A stretch of DNA of 64,000 nt from Candidatus Zixiibacteriota bacterium (GCA_019038695.1 JAHOYZ010000008.1:1-64000), one strand, 5' to 3'; positions 20,302-28,498 are shown, counted from the stretch's first letter. A program made the numbers and translations. The notes: generated by a model from the letters alone, not told the origin.

Positions 20302-20406
20302 GTAGGTCAGGACCCTTGCGGTCCTGACATCATTCGTCAGGAGGACAAGCCTCCTGATCTACAAAGGCTCACTACCCACCATAAAATGGTGGGCCACCCG
20401 ACCTAC
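20302..20406. repeat. GTAGG...CCTAC hairpin element, copy 1
   Basis: The element starts GTAGG (20302) and ends CCTAC (20406). It holds three hairpins: GTCAGGACC/GGTCCTGAC with loop CTTGC (20306-20328), TCAGGAGG/CCTCCTGA with loop ACAAG (20337-20357, which is the first type in reverse orientation), and CCCACCAT/ATGGTGGG near 20376-20394. The final CTAC overlaps the stop codon (TAG on the minus strand) of the YjbQ gene. Confidence 0.75.
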
Positions 20407-20816
20407 TCCCCGATTATCTTGATTATAACCCGTTTGTTACGGCGGCCGTCGAACTCGGCGTAGTAGACCTGCTGCCAGGGACCCAGATCGATCCGCCCGG
20501 CAGTTATCGGTAGCATCACTTGATTGTGAATAAGAAGGTTCTTGAGATGGGCATCACCATTGTCTTCGCCGGTGCGATGATGCCGATAATCCTTGCCAAA
20601 CGGGGCGAGAGTTTCGAGCCATTCGTCGATGTCTTCAATTAGCCCCGATTCGGCATCATTGATATATACGGCAGCGGTTATGTGCATGGCCGAGACGAGC
20701 ATCATCCCCTCGGTGATGCCACTCCCAGCCAGCACATCTTCCACCTCAGCTGTAATATTTATATAATCTCGTCGCTTCGGCACATGGAAAGTGAGATAGT
20801 CTGTGTGGCTTTTCAT
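20403..20816 (-). CDS. YjbQ / UPF0047 family protein
   Basis: The 137-residue protein matches YjbQ in length and motifs: [20 protein letters not shown], then [15 protein letters not shown], then [15 protein letters not shown] near the end. The conserved His, Glu, Asp and Asn residues form a metal site. Some members can replace thiamine-phosphate synthase in E. coli when overexpressed; the natural role is not settled. Two ATGs are adjacent; the second (20816) lies 5 bp after GGAG. The stop codon sits inside a repeat element. Confidence 0.9.
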   Translation of the reverse strand: MKSHTDYLTFHVPKRRDYINITAEVEDVLAGSGITEGMMLVSAMHITAAVYINDAESGLIEDIDEWLETLAPFGKDYRHHRTGEDNGDAHLKNLLIHNQVMLPITAGRIDLGPWQQVYYAEFDGRRNKRVIIKIIGE

Positions 20817-20901
20817 CATCGCTCCATATTAAATGCGGCAGACGACAGGTATCACCTGGTTGGGCGTCTACCGCCCATATCCACCTGGCTGTAGTTACTC
20901 G

Positions 20902-21384
20902 CTACTGGAGCTGATCAATCCACACATCCGCAGAGTACTTGTCGATCAGCTCTGCCTTGAGTATTGTGGCTTCTCGATAACCCTCAAACTGACCGATACG
21001 AACCCGATAGAATAATTGATCATCAACCGTATAGTTTGTCACAAACGGTTCGAAACCGCGATCAGTGTATACTTTAACCAGATGCTGAGCGTAGGCACGA
21101 TCTTCGCATCCCGCCACCTGTACTGTGTAACCACTACCTGTTGGAGCGCTCGGGAGTTCTTTCGGCTGTGTTTCTTCGGGCACCGCCCCGGCATCCATTG
21201 CCATGCCTGTATCATCGCCCACAAAGTCTGACTGCGTAACGCTATCTCCAAGAGAGTCGGCGATTGCGGAATCCCCGAGTAGTTCCTTCTCAAGCTGGGC
21301 GACCTCATCCTTCTTCTTTGAGCAACCCAGCGCCAGCAAACCGACTATCACGAGCAAACCTGCCAATATACCTAAACGTCTCAT
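20902..21384 (-). CDS. SPOR-domain lipoprotein
   Basis: The 160-residue protein has a lipoprotein signal (lipobox LALGC, Cys21), an acidic, Gly/Asp-rich linker (about 25-85) and a C-terminal SPOR domain (about 86-158; GYTVQVAGCEDRAYAQHLV, then RVRIGQFEGYREA). SPOR domains bind glycan strands lacking stem peptides, typically at the division septum, so the protein probably sits in the periplasm against peptidoglycan. GGAGG precedes the ATG. It lies 85 bp upstream of the YjbQ gene on the same strand. Confidence 0.88.
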   Translation of the reverse strand: MRRLGILAGLLVIVGLLALGCSKKKDEVAQLEKELLGDSAIADSLGDSVTQSDFVGDDTGMAMDAGAVPEETQPKELPSAPTGSGYTVQVAGCEDRAYAQHLVKVYTDRGFEPFVTNYTVDDQLFYRVRIGQFEGYREATILKAELIDKYSADVWIDQLQ

Positions 21385-21569
21385 AGAACCTCCATGTCAA
21401 AGCCGAAGCGATGTGACTAATGTCACCGCTCCTGATCATCATCTTCTTTATCCGATTGTAACCGGCCTACCAGTGAAGTGTCAACTAAAAGCCCTTGATT
21501 TTTCTGAACTAAAGGGTTGAGTTTTGTATAACTATTGGGTAGGATAATAACCTTACTGGATTGGGAAAT

Positions 21570-22565
21570 ATGCGACTGTACGAAGACATCACACAGCTTA
21601 TCGGACACACACCATTGGTGCGTTTGCGTACAGGTATTCCAGCCAATGGCCCCAGGGCATATGTGAAGCTGGAGTTCCACAATCCAACCGGCTCCCTCAA
21701 AGACCGCATGGCCTACCATACCATTAAGAAGGCTATGGACTGTGGTCACCTTAAACCTGGCGATACAGTCATTGACAACACTTCCGGAAACACTGGCTCG
21801 GCTATGGCTATGGTAGCTCAACATTTCGGATTAAAGGCCATCGTCACTACGCCGGAAAAAACCAGCCGGGAAAAAGTCGATCTGATGAAATCCTATGGCG
21901 CTGAAGTCATTGTCACACCGGAAACAGTCGAGCATGATGACCCTCTCGGATTCTGGGCAGTGGCTCGTAACATGGCCCGCGAACACGGTTACTTCGATCT
22001 TGATCAATACGATAGTCAGGATAACGTCGAAGCTCATTACCTCACGACCGGCCCGGAAATATGGGAGGACACTGAGGGACGCATCACTCACGTTGTGGCG
22101 GGCATTGGCACCGGAGGTACTTTCTCGGGCGTGGCCAAGTATCTCAAGGAGCAGAATCCTGACCTGGTTGCGGTAGCTGTCGATCCCGAGGGTTCTGTGT
22201 TTGCCGATTACATCCGTGACCGACACAAGATCGTCGGGCATCCCTACAAGGTTGAGGGTATTGGCTCTGATGTCGTGACCCTCGCTCTCCACCCTGATTT
22301 GGTGGACGAAGTAATAACGGTTTCGGATGAGGATTCCTTCAACCGGGCTCGACTCATTGCACGAGCAGAAGGTATCTCAGCCGGAGGCTCATCCGGTTCG
22401 GTTGCCTGCGCTATGGAGCAAGTGGCCGCTGACCTTGGTGAGGATTCTTTCGTGGTTGGGATATTCGGTGATGCAGGCATTCGTTACCTCAGCAAATGCT
22501 ATAATGATGACTGGATGCGACGACATGGCTACCACTCCGATACCGAAGTGATGGAGAAAAAATGA
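21570..22565 (+). CDS. PLP-dependent cysteine synthase family protein
   Basis: The 331-residue enzyme is of the CysK/CysM/CBS type. It joins a serine derivative with sulfide. The PLP lysine is Lys44 in GSLKDRM; TSGNTGSAMA binds the substrate carboxylate; GIGTGGTFSG binds the PLP phosphate; and SAGGSSGSV lies near the C-terminus. There is no C-terminal CBS domain. Sequence alone does not tell O-acetylserine from O-phosphoserine or cystathionine synthase activity. The ATG at 21570 fits the family start; the TTG at 21561 lacks a ribosome site. The stop overlaps the next start (ATGA). Confidence 0.9.
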   Translation: MRLYEDITQLIGHTPLVRLRTGIPANGPRAYVKLEFHNPTGSLKDRMAYHTIKKAMDCGHLKPGDTVIDNTSGNTGSAMAMVAQHFGLKAIVTTPEKTSREKVDLMKSYGAEVIVTPETVEHDDPLGFWAVARNMAREHGYFDLDQYDSQDNVEAHYLTTGPEIWEDTEGRITHVVAGIGTGGTFSGVAKYLKEQNPDLVAVAVDPEGSVFADYIRDRHKIVGHPYKVEGIGSDVVTLALHPDLVDEVITVSDEDSFNRARLIARAEGISAGGSSGSVACAMEQVAADLGEDSFVVGIFGDAGIRYLSKCYNDDWMRRHGYHSDTEVMEKK

Positions 22566-23257
22566 ACTTTGTTCTCGTGCTCACAATAACTGCTATCCTC
22601 AGCGGCGCAGGCATATCGAAAGAGACTTCCTCGAACGTTCTTCCGACCCTTGAGGAACAGATGTTTGATTTTGGACACATGGGCATTGACTACACTGTTT
22701 ATTGCCAGTTCGCTTTTGAAAACCGGACGGACGACACAATTCGTATCCAACGTGCCATCGCCAACTGCGATTGTGGCAATGTTAGCTCATTGGATTCGAT
22801 TATATCACCCGACGACACTGCCCATTTTCAGTTGCGGTTCAAAACCAAGGACCTATTTGGCCCAACCAACAGGTCCTTTACTGTCATCACTGACCATCCC
22901 GATCTGGACACACTGGAATTCCATTACCTCTCGATTGTCGGACAGTGGTTCAACGGATTGCGTCCTGAACCGGCCGCTATCATGTTCTTACCGAAAAAAA
23001 CAACGGAGACCGTACGTATTCCCAACCGGAGCTTCGATTCTATCTCGCTATTGGACATCATTCAGTATGATAGCTCATTCACCATAACAGCGACCGTTGA
23101 TAAAGCAGGGAAAGGTTCGGACCTGGTGTTGGAAATCACACCGCGCCCTGACATCACCAAGGGAACATACATGACCAATGCTACCCTGCTCATTGGGACG
23201 GACGAGGATTCCGACCCGACCATTCTCACAATTCCGATAAAGATCGTTCGGTATTAA
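22562..23257 (+). CDS. DUF1573 secreted protein
   Basis: The 231-residue protein has a short signal peptide (about 1-18) and an Ig-like DUF1573 domain marked by MFDFGHMGIDYTVYCQFAFEN, the CDCG motif (NCDCGNVS) and ISPDDTAHFQLRFKTK. A second Ig-like unit follows (about 130-231). Such proteins are exported and structural; their partners are not known. Its ATG overlaps the cysteine synthase stop by four bases, so the genes are translationally coupled. The pairing of a cytoplasmic sulfur enzyme with a secreted protein is not explained by function. Confidence 0.85.
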   Translation: MNFVLVLTITAILSGAGISKETSSNVLPTLEEQMFDFGHMGIDYTVYCQFAFENRTDDTIRIQRAIANCDCGNVSSLDSIISPDDTAHFQLRFKTKDLFGPTNRSFTVITDHPDLDTLEFHYLSIVGQWFNGLRPEPAAIMFLPKKTTETVRIPNRSFDSISLLDIIQYDSSFTITATVDKAGKGSDLVLEITPRPDITKGTYMTNATLLIGTDEDSDPTILTIPIKIVRY

Positions 23258-23269
23258 ATAGCTTTCTTC

Positions 23270-23357
23270 ATAGGTCAAGAGCCGTGCGCTCTTGACAGAG
23301 AACAGGCGATGCCTATTAGCAGGCAATACTCAATAACAGGCAATGCCTGCCTGCTAC
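23270..23357. repeat. TAGG...GCTAC hairpin element, copy 2
   Basis: The element begins ATAGG and ends GCTAC. Its first hairpin is GTCAAGAGC/GCTCTTGAC (23274-23296, loop CGTGC); two AGGC-type palindromes follow, the last being CAGGCAATGCCTG (23337-23349). It lies between two convergent genes, and its terminal CTAC supplies the TAG stop of the DUF819 gene. Confidence 0.75.
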
Positions 23358-24529
23358 ATAACCCACTCGCACAATTGCGCCGCCAGAATCGCCGCCGGGT
23401 TGCCAATAGCATAGCCTAGCAACGCCATCAGAATCGATACCGGCACCAGCACAGGATTATGATAGGCCGCCACAATTGGAGCCGAAGCCGCTCCACCAAT
23501 GTTGGCCGCCGATGCAATTGCAGCCGTGTGGACATCGACCCGAAATATCCGTGCTGCCGCGACCAGAAAACCGCCATGTATGAAGATCCAGATGTAAGCC
23601 CCCAGCAGGAACCAGAAAACCGAAGAGTCGAGATTGGACAAATCCGCTTTCGCCCCCATTCGTGCCACGAACAGATACACGAGCGCCATTGCTAACGCAT
23701 GAGAACACGGTATCTTGCTGGCCTTTGTAAATGACAAGGCGACACCAAAAAATGTCACCAACAGAATCTTGTAAGTATTGGTTGAGAAGACAGGGGGTAA
23801 TGGCTGGATATGACCTGCGATCCATGTCGCCAAAGCAGTCACGGCAAAGCCGATGAAAATCAGGTACAGGAAGTGTCGCATAGCCGGAGTACCCTTGTCA
23901 GTAGTGAGTTCAGCGGCTGCTTTCTTGAGCGTCTCCACCCGTTCCTTGGGCATTTTCGTAAATTTGTTAAACCAGCCAGCGAAATTCTTCGAGCCCAGCA
24001 TAATCGGTAGCCAGATCAAATAGACGGCGTTATCGGCAATAACAGCGTAACCGAAATCGAGCGAACTTTCGTCAAGCCCGATAGCATTGCCGACTGCCAG
24101 CATATTACCCGTGCCACCGATCCAACTCCCGGCCAACGCCCCAAACCCTTTCCATGCCTCCGGTCCCAGTCCATGTTTCACCAGCATCAGCCCAATCGGC
24201 GCTCCAACAACCACGCCTAACGTACCCAACAACATGACAAATATGCCCTTCCCCATCACACGGATCGTGGCCATGATATCCACTTCCAGCAGCATAATGG
24301 CCAGGAACATGGGGAGCAAATTGGTGCCCATAAAATCATATACGGGTGATTTGCTGGGAATTACGCCACTGTTGGATAACGCTACCGGTATCAGGTAGAT
24401 GAAAATCAACGGCGGGAGATAGTTGAATAACTTCCACTCGGTTTTCTTTTCCAGAAAGAAAAAGAACGATGTTACTGCTGCCAGAGCGGCTATTATTCCT
24501 GAGGGGGATGAGATCAAAATGTCGGGCAT
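23354..24529 (-). CDS. DUF819 family membrane protein
   Basis: The 391-residue protein has about ten to twelve helices and the Gly-rich AGSWIGGTGNMLAVGNAIGL segment (about 135-155) and an ASAANIGGAASAPIVAAYH segment near the C-terminus. Both are typical of DUF819 (YjcL-like) transporters, related to the sodium/carboxylate-type inverted repeat fold. The substrate is unknown. No Shine-Dalgarno sequence is obvious before the ATG. The gene ends inside a repeat element and faces the DUF1573 gene. Confidence 0.85.
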   Translation of the reverse strand: MPDILISSPSGIIAALAAVTSFFFFLEKKTEWKLFNYLPPLIFIYLIPVALSNSGVIPSKSPVYDFMGTNLLPMFLAIMLLEVDIMATIRVMGKGIFVMLLGTLGVVVGAPIGLMLVKHGLGPEAWKGFGALAGSWIGGTGNMLAVGNAIGLDESSLDFGYAVIADNAVYLIWLPIMLGSKNFAGWFNKFTKMPKERVETLKKAAAELTTDKGTPAMRHFLYLIFIGFAVTALATWIAGHIQPLPPVFSTNTYKILLVTFFGVALSFTKASKIPCSHALAMALVYLFVARMGAKADLSNLDSSVFWFLLGAYIWIFIHGGFLVAAARIFRVDVHTAAIASAANIGGAASAPIVAAYHNPVLVPVSILMALLGYAIGNPAAILAAQLCEWVM

Positions 24530-24608
24530 AAGCTCGCTTTCGTTTTTTTATCTTGAGGGAATGTAGTCTGTCATTGCTGTCAAAACAAGAGACATTGTCA
24601 TTGGGCAT

Positions 24609-24614
24609 TATAAT
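24609..24614 (+). promoter_or_regulatory. -10 box close to the start of the RSH CC-winged helix gene
   Basis: A perfect TATAAT lies 15 bp before the ATG at 24630. If used, the transcript would begin about 8 bases before the start codon, which agrees with the missing Shine-Dalgarno sequence. No matching -35 box is clear. Confidence 0.4.
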
Positions 24615-24629
24615 TGCCTATATTGCATT

Positions 24630-25136
24630 ATGGTTAATCCGATCCGATTGAAAGAAGACTACATCCTGGCGAAATGCTGCACACCCACTGTCGGTGATGA
24701 TATCGTAGGTTATTACAGCTACGACAATGTACTCAAAGTCCACCGGCGAGACTGCCCCAACCTGGCCAAGGCCGAGCAGCAACGGCTGGTCAAACTGGAG
24801 TGGGACGATATTCTTGAGGAGCAAGCTCCTTTTTCTCCTGACAAGAACTACGACGATTTAGACAAGACCGATTGGGTGGTGATGCGGCACCATCGAAAGT
24901 ACGGTGTTGATTACTCCCTCCTCGTAGCCCGGAAAACAAACATCACCAAACAGGCTGCCTTTGATAGCCACAAGAAGCTGCGTGAAATGGACTTGATTGA
25001 GCGAGTCGAACCTCGGATTATTCAGTATCGTAAGGGGATCGTTGACAACAAATGGATCAAACACCGCAACCACACCTACTACGACCTGACCGAAAAAGGT
25101 AACGCCTATCTTGACTGGCACGCCAAACACACTTGA
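24630..25136 (+). CDS. RelA/SpoT-type CC (RIS/zinc-finger) domain fused to a winged helix
   Basis: The first 60 residues match the C-terminal CC domain of RelA/SpoT proteins: AKCCTPTVGDDIVGYYSYDN, then VHRRDCPNLAKAE. Cys16, Cys17, His39 and Cys42 are the usual conserved residues. There is no hydrolase, synthetase or TGS domain. Residues 80-168 look like a winged-helix DNA-binding domain of the DUF2250 type (TKQAAFDSHKKLREMDLIER, then a wing ending TYYDLTEKGNAYL). In RelA this module contacts the A-site finger of the ribosome, so the protein may sense a ligand and regulate transcription. That role is inference. This is the longest possible frame, so the start is fixed; no Shine-Dalgarno sequence precedes it. 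Confidence 0.8.
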   Translation: MVNPIRLKEDYILAKCCTPTVGDDIVGYYSYDNVLKVHRRDCPNLAKAEQQRLVKLEWDDILEEQAPFSPDKNYDDLDKTDWVVMRHHRKYGVDYSLLVARKTNITKQAAFDSHKKLREMDLIERVEPRIIQYRKGIVDNKWIKHRNHTYYDLTEKGNAYLDWHAKHT

Positions 25137-25228
25137 CTCAGGTAAGCGTTTGACGGTCATGTGAACTACTATTTTATGGTGGTGATATCCCATCCTGAAG
25201 GGATGTTGAAAAACCCAGATAATTGAAA

Positions 25229-25319
25229 CATGCTTCGACTCCGCCTACATGACAAACTGTAACATGTTGTCTATCAAGTCACCCAACCTGGCAATGCCAG
25301 TGAGCGGAGTCGAAGCATG
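25229..25319. repeat. Palindromic element upstream of the metalloprotease gene
   Basis: A perfect 16-bp inverted repeat (CATGCTTCGACTCCGC at 25229-25244; its complement at 25304-25319) encloses a small palindrome CTGGCAATGCCAG (25288-25300). The right-hand part (CACCCAACC...GTGAG...AGTCGAAG) is shared with 28270-28305 beyond the metalloprotease gene. Confidence 0.75.
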
Positions 25320-25358
25320 ACTTTGCTACCCAGTTATAGGACAAAGTTGTATAGATTA

Positions 25359-25427
25359 GTAGGGCGAAACCCTTCTTAGTGGTTCCGCCATTTGGAATCG
25401 TCAGGACCTCAAGGAATCCTAACCTAC
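25359..25427. repeat. GTAGG...CCTAC hairpin element, copy 3
   Basis: Starts GTAGG (25359) and ends CCTAC (25427). Hairpin one pairs GGCGAAACC (25363-25371) with GGTTCCGCC (25381-25389) with a single mismatch. Hairpin two pairs GTCAGGA (25400-25406) with TCCTAAC (25417-25423), and on the minus strand it reads GTAGGTTAGGA...CTTG..., the same form as copy 1. Confidence 0.6.
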
Positions 25428-25480
25428 AAATACTTGACTCCTGATCAAATTACACCTGTCTAAGATAATACACACTTCTC

Positions 25481-25508
25481 TTGTCAATAGGCTACACGTC
25501 GCGATAAT
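25481..25508 (+). promoter_or_regulatory. Possible promoter of the metalloprotease gene
   Basis: TTGTCA (25481-25486), a 16-bp spacer and GATAAT (25503-25508) lie 87 bp before the start codon. Both boxes match the sigma-70-type consensus at five of six positions. The remaining region from 25137 to 25228 shows nothing I can name. Confidence 0.35.
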
Positions 25509-25595
25509 CCCCTTGTGATATGGAACATTTTGGGTGATATTGTCGTTTACTAATGAATCGTACATACTACTTCGTTGTTTTCTAAAGGAGTCCCC

Positions 25596-28250
25596 ATGCG
25601 CCTCAAAACTTTTGTATTCTCGCTCCTGACCGTATCACTCGTCAGCTGGGCAACATCAGACGTGCAAGCCGGTCGCCGTGTCAGAACGTTTGGCGACCAG
25701 GATAAGAGCAAATCATCGACGGACAAACCAGCCGACAAAGGCAAAGAAAAACCGTTCGCCGACCTGGTAAAGGATCGCGTTCTCATCGAGGGACTGTTCG
25801 ATTTCTATCGTGACACCATCGACAATAGTATGCTGATGGCAATCGAGCCGGAGCAATTTGACGAGATATTCCTTTGTGGTGAAACTCGCACTGCCGCCGA
25901 GGGTGGTTTCTTTGACAACGGCGCTATGGGCCGATCGTTTCCATTCTATTTCCAACGCGTCGGCAAGAACATTATGATGCTGGAGAAAAACCTGCGCATC
26001 CGCGCCGACACTTCCTCTGCTCTGCATAAGGCCATCCCCGACGGTCTTTCTGATCACCTCTTTGCCTCAACGGCAGTCAAATCCAAACCGAATGATTCCA
26101 CCGGCGCGATTCTGATCAATCCCGCTGAGCTATTTATACGTGATGCGCAACACCTGGGCAATGTTTTCAGCCGGGCGAAAATGAGTTTCAGTTTTGACAA
26201 GAAAAACAGCTACTTCGGAATGGTGAAATCGTTCCCGGAGAACAGCGAAATAGACGTCCGTTTACACTACAAGGGTTCCAAATCGTTCGGCGCTTCCAAT
26301 ATGCAAAACGGTTACAGCTTCTTTCACACTTTCCACTATTCATTGTCATCATTGCCGGAAACGGACTATGTCCCCCGTCTGGCTGATGATCGTGTCGGCT
26401 ACTTCATGACAATGTACCGTGACTATTCCACCCTCGATAATCCATCCTCGTATGTTCGTTACATTGAGCGTTGGAATCTCAAAAAGAAAAACCCCGACGC
26501 CCGCATGTCCGAACCGGTGGAGCCCATCGTATACTGGGTCGAGAACACCGTTCCCGAGGAATACCGTGATGCCGTTGCCGAAGGGATTGAGTTCTGGAAT
26601 GTTGCCTTTGAGAAAATTGGATTTCGCAATGCAATCGTGGCCAAACAAATGCCAGACACCGCCGAATGGGACCCGGCCGATGTTCGCTACAGCACCGTCC
26701 AGTGGGTCATCATCCCCGGCGGTGGCTACGCCGTGGGACCATCTCGCGCCAATCCGTTCACGGGGCAGATATACGATGCCGATATTCGGGTTTCAGTAGA
26801 CTTTATCAGATACATGTTCTCCAACATGGAGTTCTTCATTGATCCGGTGACACCCGATGCCGACATCCCGGAACTGCCTGTAGATGAGTACTCTCACAAC
26901 GAACATTTCTGTAACTACGGTATGGAATCTGCCCGCGAGGCAGCGTTCGGGCTGACCTATGCCATCAGTACTGCAGGTGATCTGGTTGACAAAGATTCGC
27001 TTACTAAGGAATATATCCATGCCTATCTTGTTGAACTAGTGGCGCATGAAGTTGGTCATACGCTCGGTTTTCGTCACAACTACAAAGGCTCGACTATCTA
27101 TAGTCTTGACCAGATTAACGATCCTGAGTTCACCCGCAAGCATGGTACAGTCGGATCAATCATGGACTATGCCGCTCCTAATATCGCCGGGCCGGACCGC
27201 ACCCAGGGTGAATTCTACGCTTCGGTACCGGGTCCTTATGGCGATTGGTGTATCGAATACGGTTATTCCGATTTCGAGGATACTACCTCTGAGGACGAAT
27301 GGCCCAAGCTACAGGAAATCGCCGGTCGTGCCGCCGATCCGTTGCTGGCTTACAGCACCGACGAAGATGCTTTTGGATCGGGCACAAAAGGGATCGATCC
27401 CATGAGTCTTTTGTTTGATCTGGGTGATGATCCCATCGCCTTCTGCGAACATAAGATTGGCCTGACCCGCGAACTGTGGAACAATACGATGGGTCAATTT
27501 GAGAAGGAAGGCGAGAGTTATCAGAACGTCCTGCGGGCTTTTAACACCGGCTGGCGTTCATTCTTCTCATCCGCACGGTTTGCCTCGCGTTATGTTGGCG
27601 GCATCTATCACAATCGTTTCCATGTCGGCGACACGACCGACGTGCTGCCCTTCTGCCCGGTCCCGGCCGACGAACAGCGGCAAGCGGTGAAATTCCTTAA
27701 AGACAACCTGTTTGCGCCAGACGCTTTCGATCTTCCGGCCGACTTGCTCAACAAACTCCAGCCGGAGCGTTTGCCGGACTTTAACTGGTCGGTTTATTCA
27801 ATCTATCAGATCGACTACCCGATCCACCGCCAGGCATTGGCAATGCAGAACCGCGCCATATCGAATCTTTACGCTCCCCATACGCTGGGACGACTGGTAG
27901 ACAACATTGAACGGTTTGCACCAGGTGAAGAAGCCTACTCGATCCATGATATGTTCACCGAAGTACGGCGCTCTATCTGGACCGAAATTATAGGACCGGA
28001 GAACGTCAACAGCTTCCGTCGTCAGCTACAGTTATCGCATCTCAAGCGGATCATCGGTATCTACCTCAACGACTCGTGGGTTTATCCCTCCGATGCTCGT
28101 ACGCTGGCCGCAAATGACCTTGATGTTATTGAGACTGCTGTTATGAACGGAACAAACAACATCGGTTTAGACGATATGACCAAGGCACATTTCAAAGAAG
28201 TTGTGCGCCAGATTGACGCTGCCCAGGGCGCGCGACGGTCGTACAAGTAA
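25596..28250 (+). CDS. Secreted zinc-dependent metalloprotease (DUF5117/DUF4953 type)
   Basis: The 884-residue protein has a signal peptide (cleavage near VQA-GRRV, residue 25), then a DUF5117-like beta domain (about 90-260). The catalytic domain follows with HEVGHTLGFRH (His484, Glu485, His488, His494) and the Met-turn SIMDYAAPN, so it belongs to the metzincin-like zinc peptidases. The C-terminal third (about 580-880) is a helical DUF4953 region. It would act in the periplasm or outside the cell; the target is unknown. The ATG at 25596 is 5 bp after AAAGGAG. Related repeat elements flank the gene on both sides. Confidence 0.9.
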   Translation: MRLKTFVFSLLTVSLVSWATSDVQAGRRVRTFGDQDKSKSSTDKPADKGKEKPFADLVKDRVLIEGLFDFYRDTIDNSMLMAIEPEQFDEIFLCGETRTAAEGGFFDNGAMGRSFPFYFQRVGKNIMMLEKNLRIRADTSSALHKAIPDGLSDHLFASTAVKSKPNDSTGAILINPAELFIRDAQHLGNVFSRAKMSFSFDKKNSYFGMVKSFPENSEIDVRLHYKGSKSFGASNMQNGYSFFHTFHYSLSSLPETDYVPRLADDRVGYFMTMYRDYSTLDNPSSYVRYIERWNLKKKNPDARMSEPVEPIVYWVENTVPEEYRDAVAEGIEFWNVAFEKIGFRNAIVAKQMPDTAEWDPADVRYSTVQWVIIPGGGYAVGPSRANPFTGQIYDADIRVSVDFIRYMFSNMEFFIDPVTPDADIPELPVDEYSHNEHFCNYGMESAREAAFGLTYAISTAGDLVDKDSLTKEYIHAYLVELVAHEVGHTLGFRHNYKGSTIYSLDQINDPEFTRKHGTVGSIMDYAAPNIAGPDRTQGEFYASVPGPYGDWCIEYGYSDFEDTTSEDEWPKLQEIAGRAADPLLAYSTDEDAFGSGTKGIDPMSLLFDLGDDPIAFCEHKIGLTRELWNNTMGQFEKEGESYQNVLRAFNTGWRSFFSSARFASRYVGGIYHNRFHVGDTTDVLPFCPVPADEQRQAVKFLKDNLFAPDAFDLPADLLNKLQPERLPDFNWSVYSIYQIDYPIHRQALAMQNRAISNLYAPHTLGRLVDNIERFAPGEEAYSIHDMFTEVRRSIWTEIIGPENVNSFRRQLQLSHLKRIIGIYLNDSWVYPSDARTLAANDLDVIETAVMNGTNNIGLDDMTKAHFKEVVRQIDAAQGARRSYK

Positions 28251-28261
28251 AAGACATTGAT

Positions 28262-28317
28262 GTGTCCGTCACCCAACCAGGCAATGCCTGTGAGAGTAGT
28301 CGAAGGGTGGCGGACAC
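28262..28317. repeat. Palindromic element downstream of the metalloprotease gene
   Basis: GTGTCCGTCACCC (28262-28274) pairs with GGGTGGCGGACAC (28305-28317) except for one G-T pair, enclosing CAGGCAATGCCTG (28278-28290). The centre matches the element at 25229-25319 (CACCCAACC, then GGCAATGCC, then GTGAG and AGTCGAAG), in the same orientation; the inner stem differs by A-T versus T-A at one pair and stays paired. Confidence 0.75.
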
Positions 28318-28381
28318 AAACCCCACCCCGAGTGCCATTCACAAATTTGTCATGCCGGACTTGATCCGGCATCCAGTCTTA

Positions 28382-28498
28382 GTAGGAAATCATGCCCAAA
28401 CGAGTTTGAGCATGGCACCCCTTAAGATCACATGCTCATGGAACCCACAGCAAGCTGTGGGGCACTAGACAAAGACAGGCAATGCCTGTGCCTGCTAC
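28382..28498. repeat. GTAGG...GCTAC hairpin element, copy 4
   Basis: Starts GTAGG (28382) and ends GCTAC (28498). Hairpins: CATGCCCAAA with TTTGAGCATG (28391-28414, one mismatch), CCCACAG with CTGTGGG around CAAG (28444-28461), and CAGGCAATGCCTG (28476-28488). Just before it, ATGCCGGA pairs with TCCGGCAT around CTTGA (28352-28372). The closing CTAC supplies the TAG stop codon of the LOG gene. Confidence 0.7.

Noticed and set aside
20302-28498. A CRISPR array
   Set aside because: The repeats are dispersed hairpins of differing sequence, not regularly spaced identical units, and no cas genes are present.
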